A model generated the notes under the pieces. That model ran no database searches. It was given only the letters and a program-made list of their open reading frames with translations, and was not told where the DNA came from. Source: JAXDAY01 sp034679345 (lineage in GTDB: Bacteria > Eisenbacteria > RBG-16-71-46 > CAIMUX01 > VGJL01). From it: a stretch of DNA of 64,000 bases. The translations under genes were made by a program, and so were the position numbers. Position 1 is the first letter of the stretch. Every line of letters begins with the position of its first letter. The stretch covers positions 124,001 through 188,000 of the forward strand of contig JAXDAY010000030.1 of the NCBI GenBank assembly GCA_034679345.1, given 5' to 3'. Below are positions 34,777 to 43,145 of this stretch, one piece after another.

Positions 34777-35709
34777 TCACTCCCTTTCCCTGTCGCCGCG
34801 CCTCCCCTTGCGCGGTGGAGTCTCGTCCTCCGGCGGCGGCTCCTCCTCCAGCCGAGGCAGCGCCGTCGCTTCAGCGTCGAGCAGGTCGGTCGCGAGCCCC
34901 CCGAGCAGCTCCGCATTCTGGTCCATCCAGCGCGATGTCTCCGAGAGAGTCTGCGTGACGGCGTCGAGACGGGCCGACAACGCCTCAGGTCCGCCACTGA
35001 CCGCCGTCTCCTCCCGGATGAGGCGCACCTGACCCTCGATCCGGTCCAGCTCGGCTTCGATCAAAGCCAGGCTGGAGTGCGCCCGCCTGAGATTCGCCAG
35101 CCGCTTCTGCTGAATCTCGACCGTCGCGGCCAGGGATCGCGCCAGGGGGCTGTCCTTCTCCTCGCCGGCCAAGCGCTTCTGCAACCGCTCCAGGTATTGC
35201 TCGAGACTGGCCTGATCCAGCTGCTCCAGATTGGCGCGGATGAGCTGCTGAGAGGTCAACAGGCGAAGGAAGAGCGCGAGAAGGCTATTAAGGCTCCCCG
35301 CACGCAGGTCGGCAATAGCGCCGACCTCGCTTTTCTCTCGTTCATCGGCGTCAGGAGCGATCCCCAGGATCAGGTTGCACTCGCTCAGAAGCCGTCGGTA
35401 CCTCTCGCGCGCGTCCAGATGGAGCGCCCTCGCGGCCCGCTGGATCTTCTCGTCGTATTCTTCCTGCGAGTTGAGCAGGCGATCTCCCTGGACGAGCTTC
35501 TGGAAGCGGCTGTTGGAGGACAGCAGCGCGAGGTATCCGACTTCGGCTGCGGCACCCACAAGCCAGAATCCTGGATTCAGGACCCCGAGGGCCCCGAAGA
35601 CGACAAGCAGCATCTGATTCACGGGCATGCGACCGAGAAGAGGAACCTTGTGCCCCCGGGAGAAGGCCGCCTTGACATATTCCCAATACGTCAAATGTTC
35701 CATCGTCAC
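34777..35709 (-). CDS. Two-TM coiled-coil protein of the PspA operon
   Basis: 310 residues, no recognised family. Start GTG at 35709 (GGAG 6 bases upstream; ATG at 35703 is the alternative). Hydrophobic segments at about 23-42 (MPVNQMLLVVFGALGVLN) and 45-62 (FWLVGAAAEVGYLALL) form a hairpin close to the N-terminus. The rest is almost entirely helical with heptads (ANLEQLDQASLEQYLERLQK, LARSLAATVEIQQKRLANLR). The C-terminus is acidic then basic (LEEEPPPEDETPPRKGRRGD). It starts directly after the ABC ATPase stop. It may be the membrane receptor that links PspA or the AAA+ ATPase to the bilayer; inference. Confidence 0.7.
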   Translation of the reverse strand: MTMEHLTYWEYVKAAFSRGHKVPLLGRMPVNQMLLVVFGALGVLNPGFWLVGAAAEVGYLALLSSNSRFQKLVQGDRLLNSQEEYDEKIQRAARALHLDARERYRRLLSECNLILGIAPDADEREKSEVGAIADLRAGSLNSLLALFLRLLTSQQLIRANLEQLDQASLEQYLERLQKRLAGEEKDSPLARSLAATVEIQQKRLANLRRAHSSLALIEAELDRIEGQVRLIREETAVSGGPEALSARLDAVTQTLSETSRWMDQNAELLGGLATDLLDAEATALPRLEEEPPPEDETPPRKGRRGDRERE

Positions 35710-36648
35710 TCAGCGCTCCGGCTCTTGCCCCGCCTCCAGTTCCCGGAAGGCATGGGCCACCTCCGCCACGACTTCCTTGAACCCCGGTGATTCCTGGACC
35801 TCGATGGGATCAAGATTCCGTGTCCGCGGGATCCTCTCGACGAACTCACGCCCGATCCGCCCCGGAGCCGGGGTCATGATCCAGACCCGATCGCCGAGAA
35901 AGACCGCCTCGGTGATCGAGTGGGTCACGATGAATACCGTCGCCTCCACCTCGTGCCAGAGCTGCATGATGAGCCGCTGCATCTCGCAGCGCGTCGGCTC
36001 GTCGAGGGCCGAGAACGGTTCGTCCATGAGAATGATCCTGGGTTTGACAATCAAGGTCCGCGCGATCGCGACCCGCTGCTGCTGTCCCCCGGAGAGCTGG
36101 TGCGGGAACTTCGCCTCATGTCCCTGCAGGCCGACGCGGCGGATCCATTCGCTCGCCAGATCCTCCTTGGCGGATCGTGATAGCCTTTCCTTCCCCTGCA
36201 TCAGTTCCAGGCCGAATGTGATGTTCTTCAAGACGGTGCGATGCGGAAAAGAGCTGTACTTCTGGAAGATCATCCCCCGATCGCGGCCCGGCCCGGCGAC
36301 CACGCGATCGCGGACCAGGACCTCGCCCGTCGTGGGTGGATAGACGTCGTCGAAACCCTGAATCAGGTTCAGGAGCGTCGACTTCCCGCAGCCCGAGGGA
36401 CCCACGATCGCGATGAACTCGCCGTAGTCCGGCTTGTCTTCAATGCGGAAGCTCACATTCTTCAAGGCGACGAAGGCGCGCGGCGTGCCCGCATTGAAGA
36501 CCTTCGTGACGTCGCGGAACTCGACCACCGGCCGAGGCGCCGAGCCGGGCCCGGGCCCCGGCCGTACCCCCGACCCCGAACCCGCCCCCGCGCCTGCGTC
36601 CGAGCCCGTGCCCGCCCCCCCCGCGGATCGCTGCCCGCTCGCCGTCAT
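35710..36648 (-). CDS. ABC transporter ATPase, nitrate/sulfonate/taurine type
   Basis: 312 residues from ATG at 36648, overlapping the permease stop as ATGA. After a 35-residue disordered Gly/Ala/Pro tail (GSDAGAGAGSGSG, RPGPGPGS) comes a complete ABC domain: Walker A IVGPSGCGKSTLLNLIQG, Q-loop GMIFQKYSSFPHRTVLKNI, signature HQLSGGQQQRVAIARTL, Walker B IILMDEPFSALDEPTR, H-loop VTHSITEAVFLGD. Closest in style to SsuB/TauB/NrtD. The tail is absent from ordinary SsuB proteins and is encoded by a low-complexity stretch near 36540-36620. Confidence 0.9.
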   Translation of the reverse strand: MTASGQRSAGGAGTGSDAGAGAGSGSGVRPGPGPGSAPRPVVEFRDVTKVFNAGTPRAFVALKNVSFRIEDKPDYGEFIAIVGPSGCGKSTLLNLIQGFDDVYPPTTGEVLVRDRVVAGPGRDRGMIFQKYSSFPHRTVLKNITFGLELMQGKERLSRSAKEDLASEWIRRVGLQGHEAKFPHQLSGGQQQRVAIARTLIVKPRIILMDEPFSALDEPTRCEMQRLIMQLWHEVEATVFIVTHSITEAVFLGDRVWIMTPAPGRIGREFVERIPRTRNLDPIEVQESPGFKEVVAEVAHAFRELEAGQEPER

Positions 36649-37529
36649 TGCGTCCCCCGGTAGGGGAAGAGGCGGCGCCCCACCGCGGCCCATACCTTGT
36701 CGGTCAGAAAGGCGAGGGCGACGATGGTCAGAAGGACGAGATAGATGTGCTCGCGAGGGCCCCGGCGCTGGGAGATGATGATGATCCCCCCGAGACCCCT
36801 GCCGATGTCCACCATCTCCGCCAGCAGGATGTAGCTCCAACCCACCCCGAATCCCAGGCGCAGTGATTCGAAGATCTTCGGCCAGGACACCGGCAAGAGA
36901 ACCTTTTGCACCGCCTGGATCCGGCTAGCCCCTAATGTGTAGGCGGTCTTCAGGAGATTGTCAGGCACCGACTCGACCGCGGAGGCGACGAGCGGAAGGA
37001 GGTAGATGCCGAAGGCCAATCCCAGGAACACGATCTTCTGGAGTTCCCCGGTGCCAAACAAGCTCAAGGTCAACGGCACGAGGGCGGGGATCGGCAGATA
37101 CGCCCCAAAAACCGACAGCGGCGTGAAGGTGGCCCGTATCTTTGTGAAGGAGCCCATGAAGAGCCCCAACGGGAAGACGATGGCCACCGCGAGGAGAAAT
37201 CCCTGCAGCACCCGCCCGAATGAGACCAGGAGATTCCTCATGAGCGCGCGGTCGACCCAGAGCGCCGGGAAGGATCGCACCACCTCGATCGGGCTCGGCA
37301 GGATCGTCGGCGAGATGATCCTCTTCTCGGCCTCGCTTCCTGCCGTGAGGAAGAACCAGATCAGGAGCAGGCCCGCGATGGGCAGCGCCCCGAGCAGCCA
37401 TCCGAGCCATGGGGGGATCACTTCGCGGATCCGCAACGTCCAGAGGCGCGGGGCCGTGGGCGGCGGCCGGCGCTGTTGCTGCTGCCCTCCAGCCGCCCGG
37501 AGATCTCCCCCGGTCGGGGAGACGCTCAC
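36645..37529 (-). CDS. ABC transporter permease, SsuC/TauC type
   Basis: 294 residues, six membrane helices (IPPWLGWLLGALPIAGLLLIW first), with the EAA-type cytoplasmic loop LKTAYTLGASRIQAVQKVLL, which contacts the ATPase. A Pro/Gln-rich N-terminal tail (QQQQRRPPPTAP) precedes the helices. ATG at 37529 overlaps the stop of the binding-protein/OmpA gene as ATGA, so the three transporter genes are tightly coupled. Confidence 0.9.
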   Translation of the reverse strand: MSVSPTGGDLRAAGGQQQQRRPPPTAPRLWTLRIREVIPPWLGWLLGALPIAGLLLIWFFLTAGSEAEKRIISPTILPSPIEVVRSFPALWVDRALMRNLLVSFGRVLQGFLLAVAIVFPLGLFMGSFTKIRATFTPLSVFGAYLPIPALVPLTLSLFGTGELQKIVFLGLAFGIYLLPLVASAVESVPDNLLKTAYTLGASRIQAVQKVLLPVSWPKIFESLRLGFGVGWSYILLAEMVDIGRGLGGIIIISQRRGPREHIYLVLLTIVALAFLTDKVWAAVGRRLFPYRGTQ

Positions 37530-39262
37530 TGAAGCTCCGGCGGGTAGACCGCGATCTCGACGCGCCGGTTGAGCGCCTGGTTCAGGGGATCGTCCGCGTC
37601 CGCCGGCTCATCCCAGGCCTTCCCCTCGACGATGAACTTGTCGGGCGTGAACTTGTACTTTTTCACCAGCGCGTCCTTCACCGCGTTGGCCCGGTCGACG
37701 GAGAGTCGCTTCACCGACTCGTAGCGGACCCCTTTGTCCCGCATCGAGGAGTCGGTGTGCCCGACGACCGCGATGGCCGCGCGCTCGTACTGCCCGACGA
37801 GCCTGGCAACCTTCTCGAGCGTGGATTCCACCGAGGGATCGTAGAGGGTATTGGGGACCGGCTTGTCGAGGTCATCGTGTTGCGGCTCGTAGATATTGCT
37901 GGAGTTCGGATAGAAGTTGATGCGAATCGTCTGCGTCACGATAGGCGCCTCGGCCGACAGCTTCTTGTACGTGGTCGCGGGGAAGCTCGACCGGTAGGTG
38001 TCCACCTGGTGTTTGAAGAGGCCCTCCTTGTCGAGCTGCTGGACGACGGTGAAGTCCATCACCTCATCGAACCGCACCGGTGTGCCGATCAGGCCCAGTT
38101 CCCGGTAGACGAAGTTGATGTTCTTCCATGTCCGCTCGAGGTTGGTCGGATTGTTCGCGTTGAGGAAAAACTCCTTGTTCTCGGCGAAGTTCGTGGAGTG
38201 GGCATCGTTCGCCATCCCCTCAACCTCGCCGACCTGCATGCCGTATCCATCCGCCATCCACTGGAAGGCGCGCGCCTTCGAGGCCGGATCGCTCAGCATG
38301 TCCATCCCCTTGAAGATCCCGGCCACGAGACCCTTGATGATCTCCGGGTGGTCCTTGGCGAAGTCTGCCCGTGCGGCCCAGACGTCGGCGATCAGCTTGT
38401 TCGCCTCGGACGTGGTCGTCAGGATGCGGGTCCCCGCGACTTTCTCGGGGATATTGTAGATATCCGGGGCCCAGGAGACGCAGGCATCGATCCTCTTGTC
38501 GGACACGAAGGCGGCCGCGGCCTCGAACGCGGTCGCCGTGTACTTGTGGATGACATCGGAGGGCTGAATGCCGGCCGCCAGGAGCAGGTTATTGATGAAG
38601 TACTGCGAGGGGCTGTTCTGGGCGTAGACAATCACCTTGCCCTTCAGGTCCTGGACCGATCGGATGTTCCCCCGAACGACGATGCCGTCGCCTCCGTTCG
38701 ACCAGTCGATTTGCTGGTAGACGCGGGGCGCCGTGCGCGAGTCCTGCATGAGACCCGGAGCGAAGAGCGCGATCATGTCCAGGGTTCCCCAGAGTATGTG
38801 GCTTTCGCCCGCCGCGAACGCGTCGCGCGCCACCACCGGGTCGTCGATCAGCTTCAGATTCACCTTGAAGCCGTAATCCTTGAAGAACACCGACTCGGCG
38901 TTTGGGGCGAAGCCGTGATTCGCGGCGACAATGGGGAGCCAGCCGATCCAGACATTGATCGGGAACTGGACGACCTTGTTGGCGGAATCCCATCTGTAGT
39001 TCGAGACCCCTTTGACGGCCGGGAGTTTCTCCTGCGGCAGGTAGGTGTACTCGTTGACTGTGGTGATGCCCTTGGTGTCCGGCGCTTCCATCTTGCCCGC
39101 TTGCTTCTTGAACGCATCGATGTCGACTGGGCCCGACCCGTCCGTCCCTTTGGGGAAGATCTTGTCGCGGAAGAAATAGCCGGCGCCGGCAAGGCAGGCG
39201 AGGATAAAGAGAATGAGTACGATCTTGCCCAGGACCGTCGGACCCGCCTTCTGCACCGCCAT
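37526..39262 (-). CDS. Fusion: NMT1/SsuA-type substrate-binding protein plus C-terminal OmpA peptidoglycan-binding domain, inner-membrane anchored
   Basis: 578 residues from ATG at 39262 (AGGAGG at 6 bases; a GTG two codons earlier touches the ribosome binding site). Residues 8-28 are an uncleaved membrane helix (VLGKIVLILFILACLAGAGY). About 80-390 form the type 2 binding fold of NMT1/SsuA proteins (INVWIGWLPIVAANHGF, ARDAFAAGESHILWGTLDMI, VYAQNSPSQYFINNLLLAAG). About 460-575 are an OmpA-like domain with VVGHTDSSMRD, RLSVDRANAVKDAL and NQALNRRVEIAV, including the aspartate and arginine that hold diaminopimelate. Binding proteins are not normally tied to the cell wall. Its partner permease and ATPase follow immediately. 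Confidence 0.92.
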   Translation of the reverse strand: MAVQKAGPTVLGKIVLILFILACLAGAGYFFRDKIFPKGTDGSGPVDIDAFKKQAGKMEAPDTKGITTVNEYTYLPQEKLPAVKGVSNYRWDSANKVVQFPINVWIGWLPIVAANHGFAPNAESVFFKDYGFKVNLKLIDDPVVARDAFAAGESHILWGTLDMIALFAPGLMQDSRTAPRVYQQIDWSNGGDGIVVRGNIRSVQDLKGKVIVYAQNSPSQYFINNLLLAAGIQPSDVIHKYTATAFEAAAAFVSDKRIDACVSWAPDIYNIPEKVAGTRILTTTSEANKLIADVWAARADFAKDHPEIIKGLVAGIFKGMDMLSDPASKARAFQWMADGYGMQVGEVEGMANDAHSTNFAENKEFFLNANNPTNLERTWKNINFVYRELGLIGTPVRFDEVMDFTVVQQLDKEGLFKHQVDTYRSSFPATTYKKLSAEAPIVTQTIRINFYPNSSNIYEPQHDDLDKPVPNTLYDPSVESTLEKVARLVGQYERAAIAVVGHTDSSMRDKGVRYESVKRLSVDRANAVKDALVKKYKFTPDKFIVEGKAWDEPADADDPLNQALNRRVEIAVYPPELQ

Positions 39263-39367
39263 GATCACCCTCCTTCTGCTTCATCCCGCTCTGCGCCGCG
39301 GTGGGCCGCGGCCGCGGGGTGGAGCCTAGGTTTCGTAAACTGGGGCTTCGAGTCTGATCCTTCCTAT

Positions 39368-39457
39368 GTGGCCGATCCCTCCGTGGCCGCGCCTATTTCG
39401 CCGGTCCCTCGGTAGCAGGACCCTCGGTGGCCGGTCCCTTCGTTGACGGTCCCATGT
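39368..39457. repeat. Degenerate 15-bp tandem repeat at the 3' end of pspA
   Basis: About six copies of a unit resembling GTGGCCGGTCCCTCG on the plus strand, starting at 39368, 39383, about 39398, 39412, 39427 and 39442. The spacing is 15 except for one 14-base step between 39383 and 39412. In the gene the units read GPATE. The one-base loss shifts the frame and creates the pspA stop; the next units still encode AATEGSAT in another frame. Confidence 0.6.
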
Positions 39458-40187
39458 CCTTCGCAGGGGGGGACGACCCGGCGGCCTGTTCGCTCTTCGG
39501 GGGCGGAGGAAGCTCCAGGCCGTACGCCGCGGCGAACTCCGTCAATGCCTGGTCGGCAAGGGCCTGCTGCTCCGCCTCCATCAACTCCACCTTCGAGGTG
39601 TCCACGGAAGAGGCGGCGACTCGGGAACGTCCCGCGGCTTTGTCTCGTCGCTCGGTGAGGTACTCCTCGACGCGGTTGATCGTCTCGCCCCCGCTACCGA
39701 TGGATGAGACCATACCGCTCGCCATCTCCTGCAGCTCGGCCTGGGCTTCCAGCATCTCCGTCTCGGTGAGGAGACGCTTCAGGCTTTCGATCTTCGCCTG
39801 GGCCTCCCGGACCGCGACGTCCCGCGTCTGGACGAGCTTCTTGTATGTTTCCTCGGCGGTGATGAGCTGGGATCGATTCTCTTCGAGCTGCTCCTTGACC
39901 GTTTTTAGCTGCAGGGCATACTGCCCGGCGGCGCTCCGGTTTCCGACCTTGAGGTTCGCGGCGGCCTTGGCGGCCAGATCCCGCTCCAGCGCCTCCAGGT
40001 TCTTGACCTGTCGCATGAGGCGCTCGCAGAATCCTGCGTGCGTGGCCAGGTTGTCATTGAACCGAGCGATCTGTGCCCGCAGGTTCTCCTTTTCCACCTC
40101 GATGAGCGCCCGGGGATTCTGTCGCTCCAGTCCCGATACGAACAGACCCAGGAATCCACGGAGAAGATTGCTGATCCGCTTCCACAT
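39393..40187 (-). CDS. PspA/IM30 (Vipp1) family protein
   Basis: 264 residues from ATG at 40187 behind AAGGAGACCGGC. An amphipathic N-terminal helix (MWKRISNLLRGFLGLFVSG) is followed by continuous coiled coil (about 27-215; NPRALIEVEKENLRAQIARF, LKTVKEQLEENRSQLITAEE), as in PspA/IM30. The N-terminal NPRALIEV matches the family, where NPxxLLE is usual. The C-terminus is a low-complexity tail (GPSTKGPATEGPATEGPAK) from a slipping repeat. PspA proteins are ESCRT-III relatives that assemble on stressed membranes. It is the first gene of an operon with a transporter, a coiled-coil membrane protein and an AAA+ ATPase; no PspF or PspBC is present. Confidence 0.9.
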   Translation of the reverse strand: MWKRISNLLRGFLGLFVSGLERQNPRALIEVEKENLRAQIARFNDNLATHAGFCERLMRQVKNLEALERDLAAKAAANLKVGNRSAAGQYALQLKTVKEQLEENRSQLITAEETYKKLVQTRDVAVREAQAKIESLKRLLTETEMLEAQAELQEMASGMVSSIGSGGETINRVEEYLTERRDKAAGRSRVAASSVDTSKVELMEAEQQALADQALTEFAAAYGLELPPPPKSEQAAGSSPPAKDMGPSTKGPATEGPATEGPAK

Positions 40188-40500
40188 GCCGGTCTCCTTC
40201 AGGTTCGCTGATGACGACCCTACCGAAGGCCCGGACGCCAGGTCCAGACGCATCCGGAGAGCGCTCGAGCCCGCCGGAGCCTATCAACCACTGCGGATTG
40301 CGTCAATGAAGGGGGAACGGGCGATTGAGGGGTAGGGGGCAGTCGCCGATGGGGATGAGTTGGGAATCGCTTCCATGAGGCAGGGCAGTCAACGGCGAGA
40401 TCTCCCGCCTCCTGTCCTCTCGTCCGCCCTACAGATCATCCCGAGGTGATCAGCTTCACTCGGTGAGGACACTCTGACGGCTCGCCCGCCTACATGGGAT
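40188..40500. other. Gap between the barrel protein gene and pspA
   Basis: 313 bases with no supported gene. It holds the pspA promoter candidate (40278-40306). The stretch 40307-40500 shows no clear terminator for the barrel gene; a weak CCGAG/CTCGG pairing near 40440-40465 has no T run. Confidence 0.5.
40278..40306 (-). promoter_or_regulatory. Promoter candidate for the PspA operon
   Basis: Minus strand: TTGACG (40306-40301), 17-base spacer, TAGGCT (40283-40278). The -10 keeps the key TA...T positions. Start would be near 40271, leader about 85 bases. No -24/-12 element is visible, so control by a PspF-like activator is not indicated. Confidence 0.5.
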
Positions 40501-41376
40501 CTAGAAGATGTAGATCCTCATGCCGATCTGGACGAAGGCTCCGGAAAAGTCGGCGTCGAGATCCTCTCGAACCGTCGGCTCCTCGTCCTGGCGCCCGGGG
40601 GCGCCGTTCAGGAAGCCCCATAGATAGGACGTGTAGCTCCCCTCGGTGTCCGACGGATCGCGGCCGTCGGGAATCCCGTCTCTATCCGAGTCGCCGCCCG
40701 GATCGTAGACATCGATCGAATAGGACCCATTGTCGAAGCCCGCCTTCACGATCCGGTAGCCTGCCTCGAAGGAGAGGGCAAAGCGATCGGAGAGGGTGTA
40801 CTCCCCCGCGAGCCCCCCCAGGACCCCCGTCCCCGATCCCTCCACGGTCAGAGTCTCGGTGCGCCGATCCTGGAGGTTCTCGCTCGTCTTCTCGTGCTCG
40901 ATCGTGGTTTCCGCGCCGCGCAGGAACACGAGCCCCCCGAAGGCGCGCAGGGACATGTCATCCATCGGCCTCCATGGGAGTCGCACGAATGCCCGCGGGA
41001 TGATCATCCCGCTCTCCGGGCTCACCGAGATCTTGTGGAGGAAGTCGACGCTCGTCTTCCCCGTGGTCCGCTGGTAGAGCAGCCCGACCCGCAGCCAGGG
41101 AGAGAGGTCGTAGGAGGCGTCTCCGATGAAGTCGAATCCGAGATGGATCCGCTCGGGAAGATCCCACTCCTCCGAGAGCGGATTCGCCGCCATGAGATGG
41201 TTCGATCGGGAGATCCCATTGTTGACGTCGCCCATGTCATAGCCGCTGATCCCGAGCCTGCCGGAGATGCTGAAGCTGCCGATGGGATCCGCAGCCTCCA
41301 CGGCGGCGGGTAGAAGGAGAAAGGCACTGAGGATTGCGAGGGACGCGAGTCCCGACCACCCGACCGACTTCACCAT
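40501..41376 (-). CDS. Outer-membrane beta-barrel protein with a TSP3-like calcium-binding insert
   Basis: 291 residues from ATG at 41376 (GGGGAGG with 6-base spacing). Signal peptide (LASLAILSAFLLLPAAVEA). About 10 amphipathic strands (SFSISGRLGISGYDMGD, LRVGLLYQRTTGKT, SFEAGYRIVKAGFDNG) ending in FVQIGMRIYIF, with the terminal phenylalanine that BamA substrates carry. Near residue 225 is DSDRDGIPDGRDPSD, a thrombospondin type 3-like loop rich in calcium-binding aspartates, probably surface-exposed. No family name can be given. Confidence 0.75.
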   Translation of the reverse strand: MVKSVGWSGLASLAILSAFLLLPAAVEAADPIGSFSISGRLGISGYDMGDVNNGISRSNHLMAANPLSEEWDLPERIHLGFDFIGDASYDLSPWLRVGLLYQRTTGKTSVDFLHKISVSPESGMIIPRAFVRLPWRPMDDMSLRAFGGLVFLRGAETTIEHEKTSENLQDRRTETLTVEGSGTGVLGGLAGEYTLSDRFALSFEAGYRIVKAGFDNGSYSIDVYDPGGDSDRDGIPDGRDPSDTEGSYTSYLWGFLNGAPGRQDEEPTVREDLDADFSGAFVQIGMRIYIF

Positions 41377-41462
41377 CATCACCCTCCCCGCGGGAATTCG
41401 TATCCCAACCCCGGCTTCGGGCCAGGCCAACCCACAGGCGCATCCCGGCTTAAGCCAACGGC

Positions 41463-41491
41463 AAGCTAACACAGCCTTTCCAAGGTGTCAA
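41463..41491 (-). promoter_or_regulatory. Sigma-70-type promoter of the barrel protein gene
   Basis: Minus strand: TTGACA (41491-41486), 17-base spacer, TAGCTT (41468-41463). Start near 41456, leader about 80 bases to ATG at 41376. Confidence 0.65.
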
Positions 41492-41602
41492 CGAACCCCG
41501 CTCCAGGCGCGTCTCCGCCTGGGCCGGCACGATCGCGCGCCGGGCGGGCAAGGCGCGGCGCCCCCCGCGGCCGGGGAGGCCGCTCACGTTGCCGGTCGGC
41601 GA

Positions 41603-43048
41603 TCAGAGGTCGTGGGGGAGCCGTTCCGGTTCGCTCTGGTAGTACTTCTCCGGCGGGTAGCGCCCGAAGTTCGAAACCCTCGACGTGTAGATGCACGCGA
41701 ACTCGCGCACCTGCGCCGCGAAATGGCTCAGCTCCCGACCGGTGCGCATCATCGGTCCCCAGAGAGGATTGTGGCGCCGCTCGCATGCCGCCTCGACCTC
41801 GGCAAGCCCCCGCTCCAGTTGAAGGATCTCCCTGCGAACGGCCTCGCCCCTTCGGCTCGCTTCTCCCAAGTCGGCGCCGGAGTCGGCTCCCTCGCCCAGG
41901 TCAAGACGCGCGAGGTGATCCTCCACGCGGCGGATCGCGCGCAACCGGGAGTACTGCTCGCGGAGGAGTCGCTGGGCCGCGCAATCCTCCCGGGTGATGC
42001 GGATCTCACGCTCCAGCTCCGTCAACGCGAGGGCCGTCCTCCACAGCCGGACCCGCTTCGATTTCAGGATGTCGCCGTAAGTGTGATCTCCCACATAGAG
42101 GATCCGATCCCCTCCGCAGCCGAGCCGCCGCTCGAGGTCCCAGACTCCCCCTCCCATTCGACACTTTCGCGCCTCCTTGGGATCGACGACCCCCGGAAGC
42201 ATCGCGCTGCGCGACTCCCCGCGGTTTCGGAAGAAGTCTGGTTTGCGCGCTCGGACCACGATCAGGTCGAAGTACTCGGTCCACCGGGGATACGCGGGAA
42301 GTCGCCCGTTCAGCAGACGGTCCATGATCAGCGATGTGTAGGGCTCCTCTGAGTTGGTGAGGAGAAAGAGCCGGTGGCCCGCCTCGCGCATTCGCTTCAA
42401 GGTCGACGGCAGGTCGGGGTCCAGTTTCAGGTACCGATCGAGATCCCCCGCAATCCGTCCCTTGATGCTTCCATCGGCATGCGCCGCGTCCATCGCGGCC
42501 CGCACCTCCACATGGAGCTTCCGATAGCTCTTCGGGGGCCGGGCGGATCGGTCGAGCCACGTGACCATCTGGGCGTAGAGATCGATCTCCGGCAGGGAAA
42601 AGGGCGTGTCGATCGAGACGAAATCGGAGCTCGAGAGGCGCACCGGCTGATTCTGGTAGATCTCCTTGCGCACGGCATCCGGGAGCGATTCGACGCCGTG
42701 CATCGCCGTCGCGACGTAGCGGTGCTGGTCCATCTTGAGGATGTTGCCTCGCCTGCGATCGACCACGAGCCCACGGATCACGGAATCGGGCCTGTACTGG
42801 AGGGATCCGACATCCTCGGGATAGCCAGCCTGGATCAGCTTCTTGCGAGCCTCGTCGAACGCCAGCTCCTCGAAGGGAATCGGGTCGTAGGTGGCCAGAG
42901 TGTGATCCATGTCGAATCCGATCGCCCCGATCCCCGACATCCGGAGATTGCGATTCACATAGATCTGGTTCTCCGGAGGGATCTCCGCCGCTTGGAGGAG
43001 TCTCTCCCACTCGACGGGAGGGATCGAAGGCGGGTCGAGGCTTGTCAT
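41603..43048 (-). CDS. HAD-superfamily 5'-nucleotidase (NT5C2-like, HAD-IG)
   Basis: 481 residues. Motif I GFDMDHTLATYDP holds the nucleophile DMD. A large cap follows, then motif II (LFLLTNSEEPYTS), motif III region (FDLIVVRARKPDFF) and motif IV GGDRILYVGDHTYGDI. This layout, with MDxTL and YVGDHxYGD, is that of the purine 5'-nucleotidases related to eukaryotic cytosolic NT5C2 and found scattered in bacteria. It should dephosphorylate IMP/GMP-type nucleotides; substrate preference is inferred. A C-terminal helical extension (RAIRRVEDHLARLDLGEG) could mediate oligomers. Confidence 0.9.
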   Translation of the reverse strand: MTSLDPPSIPPVEWERLLQAAEIPPENQIYVNRNLRMSGIGAIGFDMDHTLATYDPIPFEELAFDEARKKLIQAGYPEDVGSLQYRPDSVIRGLVVDRRRGNILKMDQHRYVATAMHGVESLPDAVRKEIYQNQPVRLSSSDFVSIDTPFSLPEIDLYAQMVTWLDRSARPPKSYRKLHVEVRAAMDAAHADGSIKGRIAGDLDRYLKLDPDLPSTLKRMREAGHRLFLLTNSEEPYTSLIMDRLLNGRLPAYPRWTEYFDLIVVRARKPDFFRNRGESRSAMLPGVVDPKEARKCRMGGGVWDLERRLGCGGDRILYVGDHTYGDILKSKRVRLWRTALALTELEREIRITREDCAAQRLLREQYSRLRAIRRVEDHLARLDLGEGADSGADLGEASRRGEAVRREILQLERGLAEVEAACERRHNPLWGPMMRTGRELSHFAAQVREFACIYTSRVSNFGRYPPEKYYQSEPERLPHDL

Positions 43049-43111
43049 GGCGCTGGAAACCGGATCTTACGGCTCTGGCCGATTTAGCGAAAGTGCGGAG
43101 ACGGCGCCACA

Positions 43112-43132
43112 GGGGAGGGCGATGCCCTCCCC
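43112..43132. other. Strong hairpin between the lipoprotein and nucleotidase genes
   Basis: GGGGAGGGC-GAT-GCCCTCCCC, a perfect 9-bp stem with a 3-base loop, 13 bases past the lipoprotein stop. No T run follows on either strand, so it could be a Rho-independent terminator of weak efficiency, an RNA-stability element, or a pause site. Confidence 0.45.
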
Positions 43133-43145
43133 CCGTCCGAAATCA

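Noticed and set aside
36540..36620. Low-complexity GC-rich stretch as a possible repeat element
   Set aside because: It encodes the Gly/Pro/Ala tail of the ABC ATPase and shows no regular unit.
37409..39415. 668-residue plus-strand open frame
   Set aside because: Antisense to the SBP-OmpA gene; Arg/Asp/His-rich mirror of a real frame.
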